From Nanobdellota archaeon (lineage in GTDB: Archaea > Nanobdellota > Nanobdellia > Pacearchaeales > GW2011-AR1), in NCBI GenBank assembly GCA_018901375.1, contig JAHIEP010000017.1, forward strand, positions 1 through 6,694: DNA of 6,694 bases, read 5' to 3'. The translations under genes and the position numbers were made by a program. A model generated the notes under the pieces. That model did no database searches, was not told the origin of the DNA, and saw only the letters and a program-made list of their open reading frames with translations. Shown in pieces: positions 5,438 to 6,694 of the stretch (position 1 is its first letter; each line of letters begins with the position of its first letter).

Positions 5438-5629
5438 TGCCCAGCCAATTTTTCAAATCCAGCGAGGGTATCCGCGTGCCAATCCCCCCTATAATCTATT
5501 TTCTCGCCACCCCAACCAAATTCAAAAACAAATCAACGAAGGTATCCGTGTCAGGGTCTGCCCCAACCAATAATTTTAAATTTGTGAGGGTATCCGTGTC
5601 CATCCTGTCACCAATCCGTGTTCCTTTAT
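5438..5629 (+). repeat. Three imperfect repeat units B, C, D
   Basis: Unit B is 5438-5480, C is 5507-5553 and D is 5559-5605. Each has GCCCCAACCAA (or a one- to three-base variant), an A/T-rich middle, then CGAGGGTATCCGTGT or a close variant. Unit lengths and spacings (69 and 52 bp) differ and the units are not identical. The block ends in AATCCGTGTTCCTTTAT (5613-5629). Confidence 0.78.
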
Positions 5630-5682
5630 CCCATACACAACAGCCCACCATTCCAACAAGTTACATTAATCAGCCAACTCAT

Positions 5683-5722
5683 CCCGAAACCCCGAAATAC
5701 CGAAACCCCGAAACCCCGGAAA
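5683..5722 (+). repeat. Five 8-bp tandem repeats, CCCGAAAC type
   Basis: Units are CCCGAAAC, CCCGAAAT, ACCGAAAC, CCCGAAAC and CCCGGAAA, directly 3' of the PCNA gene. On the minus strand they read as GTTTCGGG repeats. Confidence 0.85.
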
Positions 5723-5739
5723 ATGACTCAGTCATTTTC
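5719..5739. repeat. 21-bp palindrome centred on the PCNA stop codon
   Basis: GAAAATGAC-TCA-GTCATTTTC: 9-bp perfect arms around the TCA that is the PCNA TGA stop on the minus strand. In mRNA this is a 9-bp hairpin with the stop as its 3-nt loop, followed by GTTTCGGG repeats. It may act in mRNA 3'-end formation or stability. Confidence 0.85.
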
Positions 5740-6450
5740 AACCCTCGGCGCCAGCACAAACCCAATCCCCATCCTCTCCCCAGGAAAATCCAACTTCAAA
5801 GGATAATCATCAGAAAAATTCACAACCACATTCCCAGAAATCTTCGACGCCTTAATAAATTTCATCAAATACTCCAAACTATACTTCGACTTCCCGCCCC
5901 CAAACATTTCCAAATGCTCCCCAGAAAATTCCGCCTTAGCCGAATTCAAATTCCCAGAACCCTCGACGCTAAAAACCTTATCTCTCAAAACAAAAGAACA
6001 AGAATCCGCAACAACATTCGCATCCTCAATCGCCTTCGAAAACCCCTCCGAATCCATCTCAACCCTCGCCCCAAAATTCAAAGCAGGAATATCTTTATCA
6101 TCACCCGAAACCTCAATCAACGACAACCTAAACGTCCGCTTAACTTTATCAAAAATCGAAATCTTCAACTTCCCCTCTTCCTCCTCAATCACAACACTAG
6201 CCACAGCCCCCGCCCTCTTCAAAATCTTTTTCAAATCCGCAAGATTAACCCCCCAAACACTATTCCCAGCGACGTACTCAACAAACGACTCCTTCGGCAA
6301 CTTAAAAATAACCATCGCCACATTCGCCGGGTCCACAGCAACAATACTCATTCCCTCCGCCAACAACTTAATCCTAACCTCGGTAACTATCTCAGAAACC
6401 ACAGCCACAGCGTCACTCATCAACTTCGGATCATCCAATTTTAATATCAT
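5728..6450 (-). CDS. pcn: DNA polymerase sliding clamp (PCNA)
   Basis: 240 residues from ATG 6450 (MILKLDDPKLMSDAVAVVSE...). An in-frame TTG at 6456 would add two residues; ATG is preferred, with GGAG 10 nt upstream. PCNA is the ring-shaped homotrimer that encircles DNA and tethers polymerase, FEN1, ligase and other partners. The two-domain clamp fold is visible: the N-terminal domain with AEGMSIVAVDPANVAMVIFKL (31-51), the interdomain connector around DKDIPALNF, the second domain beginning about residue 125, and the characteristic C-terminus MGIGFVLAPRVEND that forms part of the partner-binding pocket. Length is close to the usual 245-250. It appears to be transcribed alone from a TATA-like box near 6502; its stop is in a hairpin. 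Confidence 0.97.
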   Translation of the reverse strand: MILKLDDPKLMSDAVAVVSEIVTEVRIKLLAEGMSIVAVDPANVAMVIFKLPKESFVEYVAGNSVWGVNLADLKKILKRAGAVASVVIEEEEGKLKISIFDKVKRTFRLSLIEVSGDDKDIPALNFGARVEMDSEGFSKAIEDANVVADSCSFVLRDKVFSVEGSGNLNSAKAEFSGEHLEMFGGGKSKYSLEYLMKFIKASKISGNVVVNFSDDYPLKLDFPGERMGIGFVLAPRVEND

Positions 6451-6498
6451 AGACAAAAATCTCCAGATTTTTTTCTCGCAAGGACTCCGTCATTGCAC

Positions 6499-6506
6499 AA
6501 TATAAT
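6499..6506 (-). promoter_or_regulatory. Possible TATA box of the PCNA gene
   Basis: The minus strand reads ATTATATT here, after GGTG. Usual spacing puts the start near 6476 and gives a leader of about 26 nt carrying GGAG (about 6461-6464) before ATG 6450. A second AT-rich box, TTTAAATA around 6559-6566, is too far away to be the main one. Confidence 0.4.
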
Positions 6507-6585
6507 CACCTTTCGTTTCGAAATAATGTCTATCATACAAATAAACACCCAGCTTCTTATTTAAACATTATTACACTCAAGAATA

Positions 6586-6694
6586 TCACCGAGTAAACAT
6601 TTCACAAAGTTTCCCTTCAACTTCCTTTATTTTATCCCGAGTTAATTGCCCAGCTTTATAACTTATCTTAGAAGCATCTGTCGTAAAAATAAGA
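6586..6694 (-). CDS. C-terminal 35 codons of a gene entering from the right, PemK/MazF-like tail
   Basis: The minus strand is open from the right edge to TGA at 6586-6588, encoding LIFTTDASKISYKAGQ then LTRDKIKEVEGKLCEMFTR. The pattern of a short strand (LIFTTDAS), a Lys-containing turn, a '..GQLT' or '..GKL' segment and a final amphipathic helix (DKIKEVEGKL) resembles the C-terminus of PemK/MazF-family endoribonuclease toxins ('K..GkLs.e.i.ev...l'). No catalytic residue lies in this fragment, so the assignment is tentative. It ends 130 bp before the PCNA start on the same strand. That a coding C-terminus is present is much surer than its family. Confidence 0.5.
   Translation of the reverse strand, partial: LIFTTDASKISYKAGQLTRDKIKEVEGKLCEMFTR

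Larger units (their letters stand above)
4928..5727. other. 800-bp non-coding region rich in degenerate repeats
   Basis: No frame here shows protein-like composition. Frames that stay open on the + strand read through the repeats and are Pro/Asn/Arg-rich. The content is a possible 28-codon remnant (4947-5033), a palindromic TATA-like TTTATAAA around 5058-5067, four copies of a 40-47 bp imperfect repeat, clusters of ATCCGTGT/ATCTGCGT words, a small hairpin (ACTTC-ACCA-GAAGT, 5319-5332) and an 8-bp tandem repeat just before the PCNA stop. Confidence 0.75.

Noticed and set aside
5214..5573. 119-residue open frame on the + strand in the spacer
   Set aside because: It is made of the repeat words themselves and has no RBS or protein-like composition.
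5089..5629. CRISPR array
   Set aside because: Repeats are imperfect, of unequal length and unequally spaced, with no unique spacers of fixed size and no cas genes.
5476..6444. 322-residue open frame on the + strand
   Set aside because: It is antisense to PCNA and runs through repeats; the product is Arg/Asn/Pro-rich with no family likeness.

Overview
The window looks like DNA from a DPANN-type archaeon, most likely of the Pacearchaeota/Woesearchaeota kind. The evidence is an archaeal PCNA sliding clamp, TATA/BRE-like promoter boxes, a tRNA without an encoded CCA end, and a cysteine-rich membrane protein plus a short 'RRAQVTIF' membrane-anchored protein of types I associate with these lineages. 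The lineage is from memory of family features, not a search. The + strand is strongly C-rich and G-poor along almost the whole window, whichever strand carries the genes.

Left half (1-3576), genes on the minus strand, read right to left. A 61-residue winged-helix regulator (3391-3576) overlaps a pilin-like membrane-anchored protein with six cysteines (2621-3406). Next come a tRNA (2399-2480) and a large cysteine-rich membrane protein that runs off the left edge (1-2362; 787 residues seen, about 50 Cys). These look like a cell-surface cluster with a tRNA gene inside it. The tRNA has the long variable arm and G73 of a serine tRNA, but its 7-nt anticodon loop reads GAU (Ile). Divergent from it, on the + strand, is a compact candidate small RNA (about 2538-2600). 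It has its own TATA/BRE, a 17-nt segment exactly complementary to the tRNA D-stem/anticodon arm, and a hairpin plus T-tract terminator. This is the most unusual part of the window.

Middle (3577-4927). A divergent intergenic region carries a 10-bp inverted repeat and a separate 7-bp palindromic operator-like site. It is followed by a + strand two-gene module: a winged-helix/minimal-nucleotidyltransferase fusion and a HEPN-family protein overlapping it by 4 bp (ATGA). This matches the MNT-HEPN toxin-antitoxin arrangement, with the DNA-binding domain probably providing autoregulation. The HEPN partner lacks the usual RX4-6H RNase motif.

Right part (4928-6694). About 800 bp have no convincing gene and are filled with degenerate interspersed repeats, short 'ATCCGTGT/ATCTGCGT' words and an 8-bp tandem repeat. 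PCNA follows on the minus strand (5728-6450), with its stop codon in the loop of a perfect palindrome. The right edge holds the C-terminal 35 codons of a minus-strand gene that resembles the tail of a PemK/MazF-type toxin.
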